The position numbers and the translations under genes are program-made. From JBEHWX01 sp048498995 (GTDB lineage: Bacteria; Bacteroidota; Ignavibacteria; OLB7), in assembly GCA_048498995.1 (NCBI GenBank), contig JBEHWX010000080.1, positions 1-28,387 on the forward strand: a stretch of 28,387 nucleotides of DNA, in the 5' to 3' direction. The notes under the pieces are model-generated. The model was not told the origin of the DNA. It ran no database searches and was given only the letters and a program-made list of their open reading frames with translations. Positions 17,797 through 27,208 of the stretch are shown here, one piece after another. Every line of letters begins with the position of its first letter. Position 1 is the stretch's first letter.

Positions 17797-19689
17797 ATGC
17801 GCCGTTCATCATTCACTCGTCGTTCGCTCACCATCGCTGCTCTCTTTCTGGCATCGCTGCTAACAAGCTACGGCCAGCCGGAGACGAACCCCTGCTCCAT
17901 CGGATGGGCACAGGCACCGCGCATCGACCCTCGCAACTTCTACGTCAACTGCTTCCCCGAGCTCGGACGGATGATCGGCACCATCACCCACCCGCACTTT
18001 CCCGGTGATGGCGAGGAGTACGGCGCCTCCGTCTATGCGCTGGGCGACGTTGACCACGACTCGATCGCCGACTGGATCGTGACGCATCGCCGTGCCGATA
18101 CTTCGGTAAAAGGCGTGCCGGTGGAACTCCTGTTATATCATGGTGTGAGGGGAGGCCTTCCACCCGTTGGAAGTGGTCAGAGGATCGGACCGAGCGAACT
18201 AGGTACGTGGACGAGGTTCATCGCTGCCGGTGATTTTGATGGGGATGGGTACAAGGATATCGTCACACGTATTCAGCAGTACGGGGATACGAGCTTCGGC
18301 GGAGGGGCATACGACATCTTTACCGTTGTTGTGTTCTGGGGCAATGCAAATGGATATAACGTTAGTGACACGACCCGCCTGCAATGTGATGCGCAAATAT
18401 GGATCGGGCCAAGTGGGGGATTCGTGTTCGATATTGACGGCGATGGAACAGACGATCTTCTTACCTGGTCTCAAGCAGGTATTACGGATGGAAAGATAAT
18501 AACGCTCCCCGGCACCTACATTTTCCAAGGGCATAAGGGGAAACGTTGGGGGCAATCGGGGACTTCGCGTACCCCGTCGTGGAGATGGTGGGCAAATCAG
18601 ATCGGTGGGCGTATGCTAGACCAAGACGGCGATGGCAATCCCGACTTCGCATTATATGTAAATCCCGACGCGGGTAGCGCCCAGACCGCACAGCTTGGGG
18701 TTCTTTACGGTAGGCCGGGAGGCGGATTTCCTGATACAAGCGCGGCCAACATTCAAACGATCCGGTTCGACCGGCCGGATTCAACACTACTGCCCGGATC
18801 GTTTTCGATATTGAGCGATGTTTCAGGAGACTCGCTTCCCGAGCTACTCGTGTTCGACAACGATCTTCGAACACTTCGGATATACATTGGCCTGCGCGGA
18901 CAACGGCTTCTTCAACAGTATGGAAATGGCAATGAGCCGGCGCATCCCGACTCCACTGTCTGGTGGGGCAAGCCCTGGGCACGCATCGATATGCCCAACA
19001 AGATCAACCCCGACAGCTGGGCACATCCATACAACATCCTGTATGATCTCGGTGACGCGAATTTCGATGGCGTCAACGACATCTGGGCACTCAGCGAGCC
19101 GTTTCTCGTCTGTTACTCGAGCGGCTATGCTCTTGACAGCCTGATCGACGGCATGGCCGACACGCGGCCCGGAGGAACCTATGCGAGCGGCTCCGGAATC
19201 GTTCGGCTTGGTGATATCGACGGGAGTGGAATCCCGGCATTCGCGGTTAACTTCGAGGCCGATGAGCACAGCTACCCGGAAGCCTTCCCCGGTGGCGTGA
19301 AGTTCTTTAAGATGACCGACAGCGTCCCCTGGTGGAACGGATTCGGAGAGGGACGACGCTACCCGCCATATACTCTCCGGAGCACTGTTGCCGATGTGAC
19401 AACCGAACGAGGAGCCAGCCGAGCCGCTATGCTCACGCCTCTGGTGATGGAAGCACGGCCGAACCCGGCGACCGGAGAGATTCGCCTTTCTTGGACACTG
19501 CCCGCAGCTGCCGGCTCGTGGCTGACCGTCACGAACGAGCTGGGCGCCGAGATCGAGCGAATCGAGTTGCGGACCGGTGCCACTTCCACGACCTGGAACG
19601 GCACATCGAAGCCGCGCGGAGTCTACCTCGCGTCGCTTCACCTCGACAGCAGAACAACAACCGTCAAGATCCTCGCGGGGGGATTGTAA
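17797..19689 (+). CDS. secreted FG-GAP/VCBS-type propeller protein 2 with T9SS tail
   Basis: A 630-aa paralog of the preceding protein. Its ATG lies 3 bases after the upstream stop, with GAGAGGAG as ribosome-binding site, so the genes are co-transcribed. Residues 1-26 are a signal peptide (LTIAALFLASLLTSYG) with no similarity to that of protein 1; from QPETNPCSIGWAQAPRIDPR onward the sequences are nearly identical for about 90 residues. Acidic blades: GDFDGDGYKD, DIDGDGTDD, DQDGDGNPD, DVSGDSLPE, GDANFDGVND, GDIDGSGIP. The C-terminus (MEARPNPATGEIRLSW, GVYLASLHL) is a T9SS type A domain. The core (18144-18714) is AT-richer and differs from protein 1 both in sequence and by a net six codons. 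Ligand and role unknown. Confidence 0.88.
   Translation: MRRSSFTRRSLTIAALFLASLLTSYGQPETNPCSIGWAQAPRIDPRNFYVNCFPELGRMIGTITHPHFPGDGEEYGASVYALGDVDHDSIADWIVTHRRADTSVKGVPVELLLYHGVRGGLPPVGSGQRIGPSELGTWTRFIAAGDFDGDGYKDIVTRIQQYGDTSFGGGAYDIFTVVVFWGNANGYNVSDTTRLQCDAQIWIGPSGGFVFDIDGDGTDDLLTWSQAGITDGKIITLPGTYIFQGHKGKRWGQSGTSRTPSWRWWANQIGGRMLDQDGDGNPDFALYVNPDAGSAQTAQLGVLYGRPGGGFPDTSAANIQTIRFDRPDSTLLPGSFSILSDVSGDSLPELLVFDNDLRTLRIYIGLRGQRLLQQYGNGNEPAHPDSTVWWGKPWARIDMPNKINPDSWAHPYNILYDLGDANFDGVNDIWALSEPFLVCYSSGYALDSLIDGMADTRPGGTYASGSGIVRLGDIDGSGIPAFAVNFEADEHSYPEAFPGGVKFFKMTDSVPWWNGFGEGRRYPPYTLRSTVADVTTERGASRAAMLTPLVMEARPNPATGEIRLSWTLPAAAGSWLTVTNELGAEIERIELRTGATSTTWNGTSKPRGVYLASLHLDSRTTTVKILAGGL
18058..18143 (+). 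repeat. 86-base direct repeat, copy 2
   Basis: Exact copy of 16147-16232 in the preceding paralog, in the same reading frame. Confidence 0.9.
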
Positions 19690-19692
19690 CCG

Positions 19693-21576
19693 ATGAACAT
19701 CACGTACCGCTTCCGCCCTGTTCTCGTCGCGTTCATCCTTGCCCTCGTGGCAACCGTGACTGCTCACGGCCAGCCGGACTCGAACCCCTGCTCCATCGGA
19801 TGGGCACAGGCACCGCGCATCGACCCCCGCAACTACTACGTTAATTGCTTCCCCGAGATTGGCCGCATGGTCGGTACGATCACGCACCCGCACTTCCCCG
19901 GAGATGGTGAGGAGTTCGGCAGCTACGTCTACCCTCTCGGAGACGTGAACCGGGATTCGCTCGCCGACTGGATTCTTACGCACCGCCTTGCCGACACATC
20001 CCGGAAAGGAATCCCGATCGAGCTGCTATTGTATCACGGAATGAGGGGCGGAATCCCTACCGTGGGTAGCGGACAGAGGATTGGGCCGACCGAGCTAGGG
20101 TCGGACGTTGGGTTCATCGCAGCGGGAGATTGGGACGCAGACGGGTATAAGGATCTGGCAACCACATTCCTCTTTCACGGAGATACAAGCGAGAACGACC
20201 CAGGGGAGAACTATCGAAAAATTTCCGTGGTGGTGTTCTGGGGTGGCCCGCAAGGGTACTCATTGAACGATACGACCCGACTTTCCAACGGCGCGAACGT
20301 CTGGAGCGATGCGCGCGGCATCTCCGCCGATCTCAACTCTGACGGCGTCGATGATCTCTGTATCCGGACGATTTACGGAATAGGCGTCTCCAATGGGAAG
20401 CTCATCAACATTCCCAAGATGCTCGTGTTTAGCGGCCGGGGCCATAAGAGATGGGGACGGGAAGGTAAGGCGCGGACGGCCGATTGGGGCTGGTGGAATC
20501 CTCCATCGGCTCGCACGGTCGCTTTCATCGACCAAGACGGAGACCGAAATCGGGATTTGATCTTCTACGGCAACCCCGATGCAGGAAGCAATCAGACTGC
20601 ACAAGTGGTCATTGCATACGGCAAGGCCGGCCAAAAGTCGCTGGATACGAGCGCGGCCAATATCGAAACCGTAAAGTTCGATGCGCCGGATTCATCGACA
20701 ACGAACGGTTCGTTTTCACTGTTGAGCGACATATCGGGAGACTCGATTCCCGAACTGTTGGTGATGGACGGTAATAGCCCTACAGTTCGCGTGTTCATCG
20801 GCCTACGTGGTCAACGGATCCGGGAACAATATGGCACCGGAAACGAGCCTGAACACCCAGACAGTGCCGTATGGTGGGGTAAACCGTGGGCTCGTGTCGT
20901 ACTGCCGAACGGCATCAATCCCGACAGTTGGGCACATCCTCACAACGTATTGTTTGATCTCGGAGACGCGAACTTTGACGGCGCTAACGATATCTGGATG
21001 GTGAGCCCGCCGTTCCTCATCTGCTATTCCGGGGGCATCGGCCTTGACAACCTGATTGATGGCATGGCAGACACACGTCCCGGACCAAGCGTCGACGGCA
21101 TCAAGTTGCTTGGAGACATTGATGGCAGCGGTGCGCCAACATTCGCTGTAAACTATGACGCAGTTCCCCATGACTTCCCGACGGCGTTTCCGGGCGGTGT
21201 AAAGTACTTCAAGATGTGGGATAGTATCCCCTGGTGGGGAGTTATCGGGGGCGTCAAACGCTTCCCGCCGTATACGCTGCGTAGCACCATCGCCGACGTG
21301 CGGTCGGGAGCCGAGCGGCCGACGCCCATTCCCCTGGTGATGGACGCCCGGCCGAACCCTTCGACCGGAGAAGTTCGCTTGTCGTGGACGATCCCGGCCG
21401 ACGGCGCAACGTTCCTCACGATCTCCGACGAATCCGGCAGGGAGCTGGAGCGCATTCCGCTTGCAGCCGGTGCAACCTCCGCAATCTGGAGCCGATCGAC
21501 CAAGGTTCCCGGCCTCTACTTGGCGACGCTCCGGACACGAACCACAACCATCACGACAAGGGTTATCGTGGAATAG
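19693..21576 (+). CDS. secreted FG-GAP/VCBS-type propeller protein 3 with T9SS tail
   Basis: A 627-aa third paralog, its ATG 3 bases after the previous stop behind a G-rich ribosome-binding site (GCGGGGGG). Residues 1-26 are a signal peptide (VLVAFILALVATVTAHG), which shares LALVATV-AHG with protein 1 rather than with protein 2. It keeps the block QPDSNPCSIGWAQAPRIDPR and the blades GDWDADGYKD, DLNSDGVDD, DQDGDRNRD, DISGDSIPE, GDANFDGAND and GDIDGSGAP, but is more diverged than proteins 1 and 2 are from each other. The C-terminal T9SS domain (MDARPNPSTGEVRLSW, ISDESGRELERI, GLYLATLRT) is clear. Function unknown; probably a surface or released protein. Confidence 0.88.
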   Translation: MNITYRFRPVLVAFILALVATVTAHGQPDSNPCSIGWAQAPRIDPRNYYVNCFPEIGRMVGTITHPHFPGDGEEFGSYVYPLGDVNRDSLADWILTHRLADTSRKGIPIELLLYHGMRGGIPTVGSGQRIGPTELGSDVGFIAAGDWDADGYKDLATTFLFHGDTSENDPGENYRKISVVVFWGGPQGYSLNDTTRLSNGANVWSDARGISADLNSDGVDDLCIRTIYGIGVSNGKLINIPKMLVFSGRGHKRWGREGKARTADWGWWNPPSARTVAFIDQDGDRNRDLIFYGNPDAGSNQTAQVVIAYGKAGQKSLDTSAANIETVKFDAPDSSTTNGSFSLLSDISGDSIPELLVMDGNSPTVRVFIGLRGQRIREQYGTGNEPEHPDSAVWWGKPWARVVLPNGINPDSWAHPHNVLFDLGDANFDGANDIWMVSPPFLICYSGGIGLDNLIDGMADTRPGPSVDGIKLLGDIDGSGAPTFAVNYDAVPHDFPTAFPGGVKYFKMWDSIPWWGVIGGVKRFPPYTLRSTIADVRSGAERPTPIPLVMDARPNPSTGEVRLSWTIPADGATFLTISDESGRELERIPLAAGATSAIWSRSTKVPGLYLATLRTRTTTITTRVIVE

Positions 21577-21710
21577 CTGGACACCGCTCCGGGCTCCATG
21601 CTGACCACTTCCGACGCCGAACCGGACCGCACCACGTCTGACGGCGATTCGGCCCGCTCTCGCCGTTCCGTTTCCTTCCATCGTTGTTCAACCACAACAA
21701 GGGAATCCGT

Positions 21711-24700
21711 ATGCACGGACCATCTTCTTCCTCTTCCCGCAAGCGGGCCGAACTGCTATGCTCGATCGTCGTGGCGCTGGTGGTGGCTCTGCTGGCTTTC
21801 GCGGCGCACAACCTCCACGCACAAGCGCCACCCTACCGGGGGTATGATTACGACTCCACGTTCCGGATGGGGGCGCACAAGCTGTTCTTTCCTGACTCCG
21901 GCCAAGCCGTACACCTTGAATTCACGCAGACCTATACCGGGCCGTCGAGTCTTCACCGCTACGACCCGAGCCGGTGGGCCGCGTCAGGCCGTGCCCGGTG
22001 GGCCGATAGTCTCGCGTATGTCTTCTGGCGTCGTGTGAAGAACGCAACAGGCTTCAAAGCGGTCTTTGCTCCTGACTGGATACCGAGCCTTGTAGACGCT
22101 ACCAAGACGACGGAAAACCATTGGTGGTACGAACCGGAGTTGACGCACGGATATCAGTTCGAGACGCGGGGGACAACGGGACATGAAGAGCCCCGGATCG
22201 AGAATTACTTTGTCTACCCTGTTACGTTCCCAAGCGACACGGCCCCGAAAGTTACGATCATGGTAGGGCGGCCGGCCTACACATGGCAGGGGCTCGGCTA
22301 TGGCGGGTACTACAACTACGCGACTTCGTCCACCTCTCCCGGCTGGCCGGGGCCACCCATCGGGCCGCTGATGGAGTTCAGTCCCACGGAGTTTCTTCCG
22401 GCTGATACAACCGACTACCGGCCGTATTTCGATCTTACCGTTTCAATAGCGATCAATCCTGATAGCTTGGCAAATCCGGCAATTGATTCAAATGCTATCC
22501 TTGCATACGCGATTCTGTACCGACGTGATACGACCGGACAGACCATTCCGGACCCGGACCACCCTGGCAAGCGAAAGCCCGCTTCCTGCCTCTGTAACTA
22601 CTACGTTCCCTTCGACACGTTCAATATCACGAAGCGCTTCTACCTTGATCCGACAACCCGCGACACGGCCGGAAGTGGGTTCTTCAACTTTCGGCACATG
22701 TTCAAGTTCCCGCGATGGAACAAGATCACCGGAACCGATACGCTCTGGTGCAAGGACACCATGTCATACACCTTCCCGGAGGGTGCTGATAGCGGCACGA
22801 GCTGTTGGGTGAGCTGCAACTTTCAACTGATTGCGTTGAAGAGCGCCGGCAAGCTCCCATCAACGGCGGTTAACCTTGGCAAGATGCCGAAGGAGTCGGA
22901 TTGTTATTACCACCTCTACACAACCCAGAAGGTACCTATTACCTTCCTCCGTGCCAGGCTGCAACCCCATTCGTACATCCTGCTGGAACAAGGAAGGTTT
23001 GATGATTCGATTAACGCCGTCGTCGATCGGATCTACAGCAACCCGACCGATTCGTCATCGGTAAGCCCTCTGCTGATGCGCACCAGCATCACCGACGAAA
23101 TCTGGAATCCGAAGTATCGCCCCTACATGCGGATTGCTTCAAAGGTCCAACGCCGTGTCCTGGACAACTGGAGTAGCGCCCCGCTGGTAAATGGTATCCG
23201 ACGCGGCCTCTGGTCGAACCCGATGGGAGATATCGCCCCGTTCCGCGCGTTCTCCGGTGACCTGGATTCGACCGATATCAAGATGGTTCATATGATGGCC
23301 GTGCAACAGTATCAGTTGAGTGGGGCCACCCCGATCAAGTACGCCAACATGGATTCAATGGCGCGGGCGGCCAATGATGCGTACTACAAGGTCAACCCGG
23401 CATCGCTGGACAAGATTGTCCGATATCGCGCCGATGGAGACGCGATTCCCGACGACGATCATACCACGCCCGTTTGGCGGACGGACACGACCCGCGTTCG
23501 TCTGATTGTCGGGAATTCGGTTCCCGATCATCGCTGGTATACGATCGAGAAACAACGATACTTCGGCGGCAAGGTCAACGAAATGCTCTATGCCGCCGAC
23601 ATCGCCCGGAAACGCTTCGTCGCTCAGGGGAAGGGAACATATCCGGTATACTACGTCGCTCAGATTCACGGAGCGTTCTCCGCCAACGGTGGGTTCACAT
23701 GGCGACCGCCGACGCCGGAAGAGATTACCGCGCAAGCGTGGCTTGCTCTGGCTACCTCGATGGACGGCCTTGTCTTCTCCGATTTTTGTTCGTCGGCTCC
23801 CGACCTTGGCGTGATGCCGTGGGACATGGGATATGCCTCCTACAAGGAGTTCGATACGCTGACGTGGCATGAACGGAAGTGGGGGGACACGAACGTGTTT
23901 CCCAAGATGTGGCTCGGCTTCCGCTCTCGGTTCGGAGCCGTCAGAAAGGCAACCGACGAGTTCGCCACGAACGTGCTTCCCATCTACAACAAACTCGTTC
24001 GGGATGGCAAGTCCATCGCGGCCAACGACACCGCGACCGATACGGCGGCGGCGCGCTATACCATCCGCCGGTATCGAAGCATGCCGCTTCTCGATACGGT
24101 GCGGACCGAACAGGCGTCGCGGTTCATCCCGGATTCGACCGGCAACGGAGCATTCACGCCGACGGCGACGTTCGACGATCGGGCAAACACCTTCCTGCAA
24201 GCCACGGTCTACGAACCGGGATGGCAGCTTGCCGCGCAACGGGATTCCGGCGTCCGGTATCTGCTGGTACTCAACCGCCGAACATGGCCCATCGACTTCG
24301 GTATCTACAGCGATTCGACCGCGAAGGTTCTCGATACGTTGGCGCGGTACGATCTTCCGCGCGGCTTCAAGCATGACACCGCCGGCCTTGGCAACATCGA
24401 CGTTCGGCGGCCGTGGGTCCGGCTGAAGAACTCCACCGGCACACTATACAATGCCTTCGTGGTCGAGCGCGTGGGGTCGAGCTGGCGGGACACTATCCCG
24501 GTCGGCGTGGACCGGCCATTACAGTGGTTGGAACCGGGATGGGGAGCGTTCTACAAGGTGACTCCGGTCCGGCTTGGCGTCTCCTCTCTCGGCACCGCGT
24601 ACAACAACGCGGTCCGCTCGGTCAACATCTCCGACACCGCGCGCCGAGGGCAAGTCATCGTCTACGAGCGCGACTCGATCATCTACGCGCAGACGATGGA

Positions 24701-26873
24701 TTCGGCCGGCACATGGTCGAAAGAGTTCAGGATCTCCGACACGTCGGACGCCGGCGCATCCCGTCAAGGGTGGACGGTGAACCCGGCAGTTTCCACGGTG
24801 CGCAACGGCACGTCGTGGCTCTTCGTGTGGGAGCGGATCAACGCCACCACCGGGCAATCGACGGTGCGGGCCCGCTACTTCCCCCGCTTCCCGCATCCCG
24901 ATTCTCTTGCGACGTCCACGCTCCTCACCTTCGGAAGCTCCCGGACGGTCCCCAGTCCGCACCGGATGACGCCGGCGGTAACCGGCGTGGACTCCGGGTT
25001 CGTGGTCTCCTGGGCATCGCCGACCACCGGCATCGAATCGGTCGCGCTGGCCGATGTGGCGACGCCGGGCAGCGGCAACATCTCACCGGTGCTCACGCAG
25101 AAGATGGGGCCACCGTTCGTGACCAATGTCGATTCCCTCTGTCTGTTCCCCACGCTGGCGTACGTCAGAAACCTCGCCGCCGGGGCCTATCACAAGGTGC
25201 ATCTGGCGTGGCAACAAGCCGACGTGTTCGGGACGCAGATTCTCTATGCTCCGCTTCGCGCGCGCTTCCCGGTCGGCGCGGCCCCGCAACTGACGGCCGG
25301 AGCGCTGGTGCCGGAGAAGGTGACGCAGGGACTGAACGGCTGCCAGTTCGTTCACCCGTCGATTGCCGCCGATTCGGTCCGTGTCGGCGTGGCGTTCCAG
25401 TCGCTGCTGTCGGCATATCTGGCGAGTGGACGATATGCCGCATCCGGCAACGTGTCGGCCATCGTGCTCCGATTCCGCGACTCGCTCGGGGCAAAACCAG
25501 CGTGGAAGGGATGGACCTACTATTGGGGGAACGATTCGAGCTGGATGGAATGGCCGTCGCTGACCCAGTTCCCCGCCGGTCGCATCGCCGCTCAGGTCGG
25601 GGCGAACTCCGCTCCGCAAGGGGCGCTTACATGGCAGCGGATACGCTCGGCGAAGGGGCTGTATCAGCAATACTTCTTCCGCTTCGGCTGGCCGAAGATG
25701 GACACCCTGCCGAGCGGACAGTATCCGACCTTGACGCTCGTTCCGTTCCGTCAGTCGGCGCCGTTCCTGACAAGCTCGAGCATCCTGCATCGGGACAGGA
25801 ATCCGCGGTCGTTCAACGCGGCCGGGCCTCTCGCGGTCGGCACGCGGACCTACTACGACGGCATGCTCATCAACCACCCGTCGAAGCCGCAGAGCCTGTT
25901 CCAGGGGGTCGGAACCATCGGAAGACCGGTGGCACTGCAAGCCACGCTCTCCAAGGTCATCCACCTTGCCGGCGATCAGGCATGTGCCCGGCCGTCGTTC
26001 ACCACCGGCATCACGATCCGCGGCGGCGGCATCGGCGATATCGGCCGGTATCCGCTCCAAGGAGTGACCGACGCTCCGGACCTTCCGCCGTCCTACTTCT
26101 TCGGCCCGATCGACGGGGGCGGAATCGACGGAGCCACCCGCGTCGACACGCTGTTCGATTGCTCGAAGGTGACACGCACCAGCGCATTTTACTCCGGGCT
26201 CGAACCGGTGACGATCGAGCGGCGGGCCTACGGCTCCGCTGACCTGTTGACGTGGCTCGATGCTCAGCCGTTCGACACGGCCGCCGGCAAGCCGGCCGAC
26301 ATCGTCGCATACATGGAGCTTGTGCGGACGCTGGATAGCGTGGTGATATGGCGGGGAGATTCCGTCTCGGCTCGCACCGTGGCGGCCGGCACGTGGGACG
26401 ACAACGTGGTGATTCCGGTGGACACGGTGGCGCCGCTGGGAACGAAAGTCTTCATCCGGCAACGGCTGGCGACGACGCCCGGCTTCGAGTCGGAGGCCGA
26501 CGCCGGGTTCTGGCACCAGTTCGACACGGCCGATGCCGGGTATCTGAAGACGGCTCGACCGACACCCGATCGCGCCGCGCCGGGGGAGGCTTCGGCGACG
26601 CTGCGAGTGGGAATCATCCCGAACCCGGCCCGATCGACGGCGGAGATTCGCGTCACGGTCGCCGACGGCGTTCGAGGCTTCCCGGCGATGCTGGAGGTTG
26701 GTATTTACGAGGTGACCGGCAACCTGGTTGAAGCGATGCCGCCGACGCCGGTTTCCCGTCCGGATGTCTACACGCTCACGGTCGATGTGAGCGGGCTGGC
26801 GCCGGGCTTCTACAGCGTCCGGGCACGGATCGGCGGGCACATCAGGGCAGTTCCGCTGACGGTGTTCCGCTGA
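21711..26873 (+). CDS. very large secreted protein with T9SS tail, function unknown
   Basis: A 1720-aa protein. The ATG at 21711 has AAGGGAA upstream; a TTG nine codons earlier is not needed. Residues 1-38 are a signal peptide (LLCSIVVALVVALLAFAAHNLHA). Residues about 600-760 contain a compact segment (KVNEMLYAADIARKRF, YPVYYVAQIHGAFSANGG, PTPEEITAQAWLALATSMDG, LVFSDF, MPWDMGYASY) that resembles the core of a TIM-barrel glycosidase-like domain, but I cannot name a family. The middle is beta-rich and somewhat sialidase/propeller-like (FLFVWERINATTGQSTVRARYF). The last about 90 residues (GIIPNPARSTAEIRV, VGIYEVTGNLVE, GLAPGFYSVRARI) form a T9SS type A sorting domain. It lies 134 bases after propeller protein 3 and may share its transcript. 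The 5' half is AT-richer than the 3' half. Confidence 0.85.
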   Translation: MHGPSSSSSRKRAELLCSIVVALVVALLAFAAHNLHAQAPPYRGYDYDSTFRMGAHKLFFPDSGQAVHLEFTQTYTGPSSLHRYDPSRWAASGRARWADSLAYVFWRRVKNATGFKAVFAPDWIPSLVDATKTTENHWWYEPELTHGYQFETRGTTGHEEPRIENYFVYPVTFPSDTAPKVTIMVGRPAYTWQGLGYGGYYNYATSSTSPGWPGPPIGPLMEFSPTEFLPADTTDYRPYFDLTVSIAINPDSLANPAIDSNAILAYAILYRRDTTGQTIPDPDHPGKRKPASCLCNYYVPFDTFNITKRFYLDPTTRDTAGSGFFNFRHMFKFPRWNKITGTDTLWCKDTMSYTFPEGADSGTSCWVSCNFQLIALKSAGKLPSTAVNLGKMPKESDCYYHLYTTQKVPITFLRARLQPHSYILLEQGRFDDSINAVVDRIYSNPTDSSSVSPLLMRTSITDEIWNPKYRPYMRIASKVQRRVLDNWSSAPLVNGIRRGLWSNPMGDIAPFRAFSGDLDSTDIKMVHMMAVQQYQLSGATPIKYANMDSMARAANDAYYKVNPASLDKIVRYRADGDAIPDDDHTTPVWRTDTTRVRLIVGNSVPDHRWYTIEKQRYFGGKVNEMLYAADIARKRFVAQGKGTYPVYYVAQIHGAFSANGGFTWRPPTPEEITAQAWLALATSMDGLVFSDFCSSAPDLGVMPWDMGYASYKEFDTLTWHERKWGDTNVFPKMWLGFRSRFGAVRKATDEFATNVLPIYNKLVRDGKSIAANDTATDTAAARYTIRRYRSMPLLDTVRTEQASRFIPDSTGNGAFTPTATFDDRANTFLQATVYEPGWQLAAQRDSGVRYLLVLNRRTWPIDFGIYSDSTAKVLDTLARYDLPRGFKHDTAGLGNIDVRRPWVRLKNSTGTLYNAFVVERVGSSWRDTIPVGVDRPLQWLEPGWGAFYKVTPVRLGVSSLGTAYNNAVRSVNISDTARRGQVIVYERDSIIYAQTMDSAGTWSKEFRISDTSDAGASRQGWTVNPAVSTVRNGTSWLFVWERINATTGQSTVRARYFPRFPHPDSLATSTLLTFGSSRTVPSPHRMTPAVTGVDSGFVVSWASPTTGIESVALADVATPGSGNISPVLTQKMGPPFVTNVDSLCLFPTLAYVRNLAAGAYHKVHLAWQQADVFGTQILYAPLRARFPVGAAPQLTAGALVPEKVTQGLNGCQFVHPSIAADSVRVGVAFQSLLSAYLASGRYAASGNVSAIVLRFRDSLGAKPAWKGWTYYWGNDSSWMEWPSLTQFPAGRIAAQVGANSAPQGALTWQRIRSAKGLYQQYFFRFGWPKMDTLPSGQYPTLTLVPFRQSAPFLTSSSILHRDRNPRSFNAAGPLAVGTRTYYDGMLINHPSKPQSLFQGVGTIGRPVALQATLSKVIHLAGDQACARPSFTTGITIRGGGIGDIGRYPLQGVTDAPDLPPSYFFGPIDGGGIDGATRVDTLFDCSKVTRTSAFYSGLEPVTIERRAYGSADLLTWLDAQPFDTAAGKPADIVAYMELVRTLDSVVIWRGDSVSARTVAAGTWDDNVVIPVDTVAPLGTKVFIRQRLATTPGFESEADAGFWHQFDTADAGYLKTARPTPDRAAPGEASATLRVGIIPNPARSTAEIRVTVADGVRGFPAMLEVGIYEVTGNLVEAMPPTPVSRPDVYTLTVDVSGLAPGFYSVRARIGGHIRAVPLTVFR

Positions 26874-26952
26874 GGTAACGAACATGGCGCCGCGCCTTGG
26901 TGGTCGCGAAGCCAGCCTGATGCGCGTTCGTTGCGTGAGCATCTCCATCGCA

Positions 26953-26981
26953 CGCCGCGATCTCCATCAGGGATCGCGGCG
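26953..26981 (+). terminator. probable terminator hairpin after the large secreted protein
   Basis: CGCCGCGATC at 26953-26962 pairs exactly with GATCGCGGCG at 26972-26981 around a 9-base loop; it is followed only by CGATTTA, so the T-run is short. The rest of 26874-27208 shows no gene. Confidence 0.55.
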
Positions 26982-27208
26982 CGATTTACCCGCGCCTATC
27001 GAAAGATGATCTTCCGGTCACCCGGTGCCGAAATCGGGCGACGCACCGGTCGCGCGCGAATCAGGACGGGATCGATCAGGGATATCTTCCAAACGCCCGG
27101 AAGGATGTACTTTCGCGAGCCATGCCGGGGCGAGACGCATCGAACGCGGCGTCCGCCCTTTACTACCCCTGACACAACCGCCGCCACTGCGGCCAAGGAC
27201 GAAGCGCC

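Noticed and set aside
27086..27103. Small hairpin CTTCC/GGAAG and TACTTTCG upstream of the VOC gene
   Set aside because: Five-base stem and no -33 element at proper distance; expected by chance.
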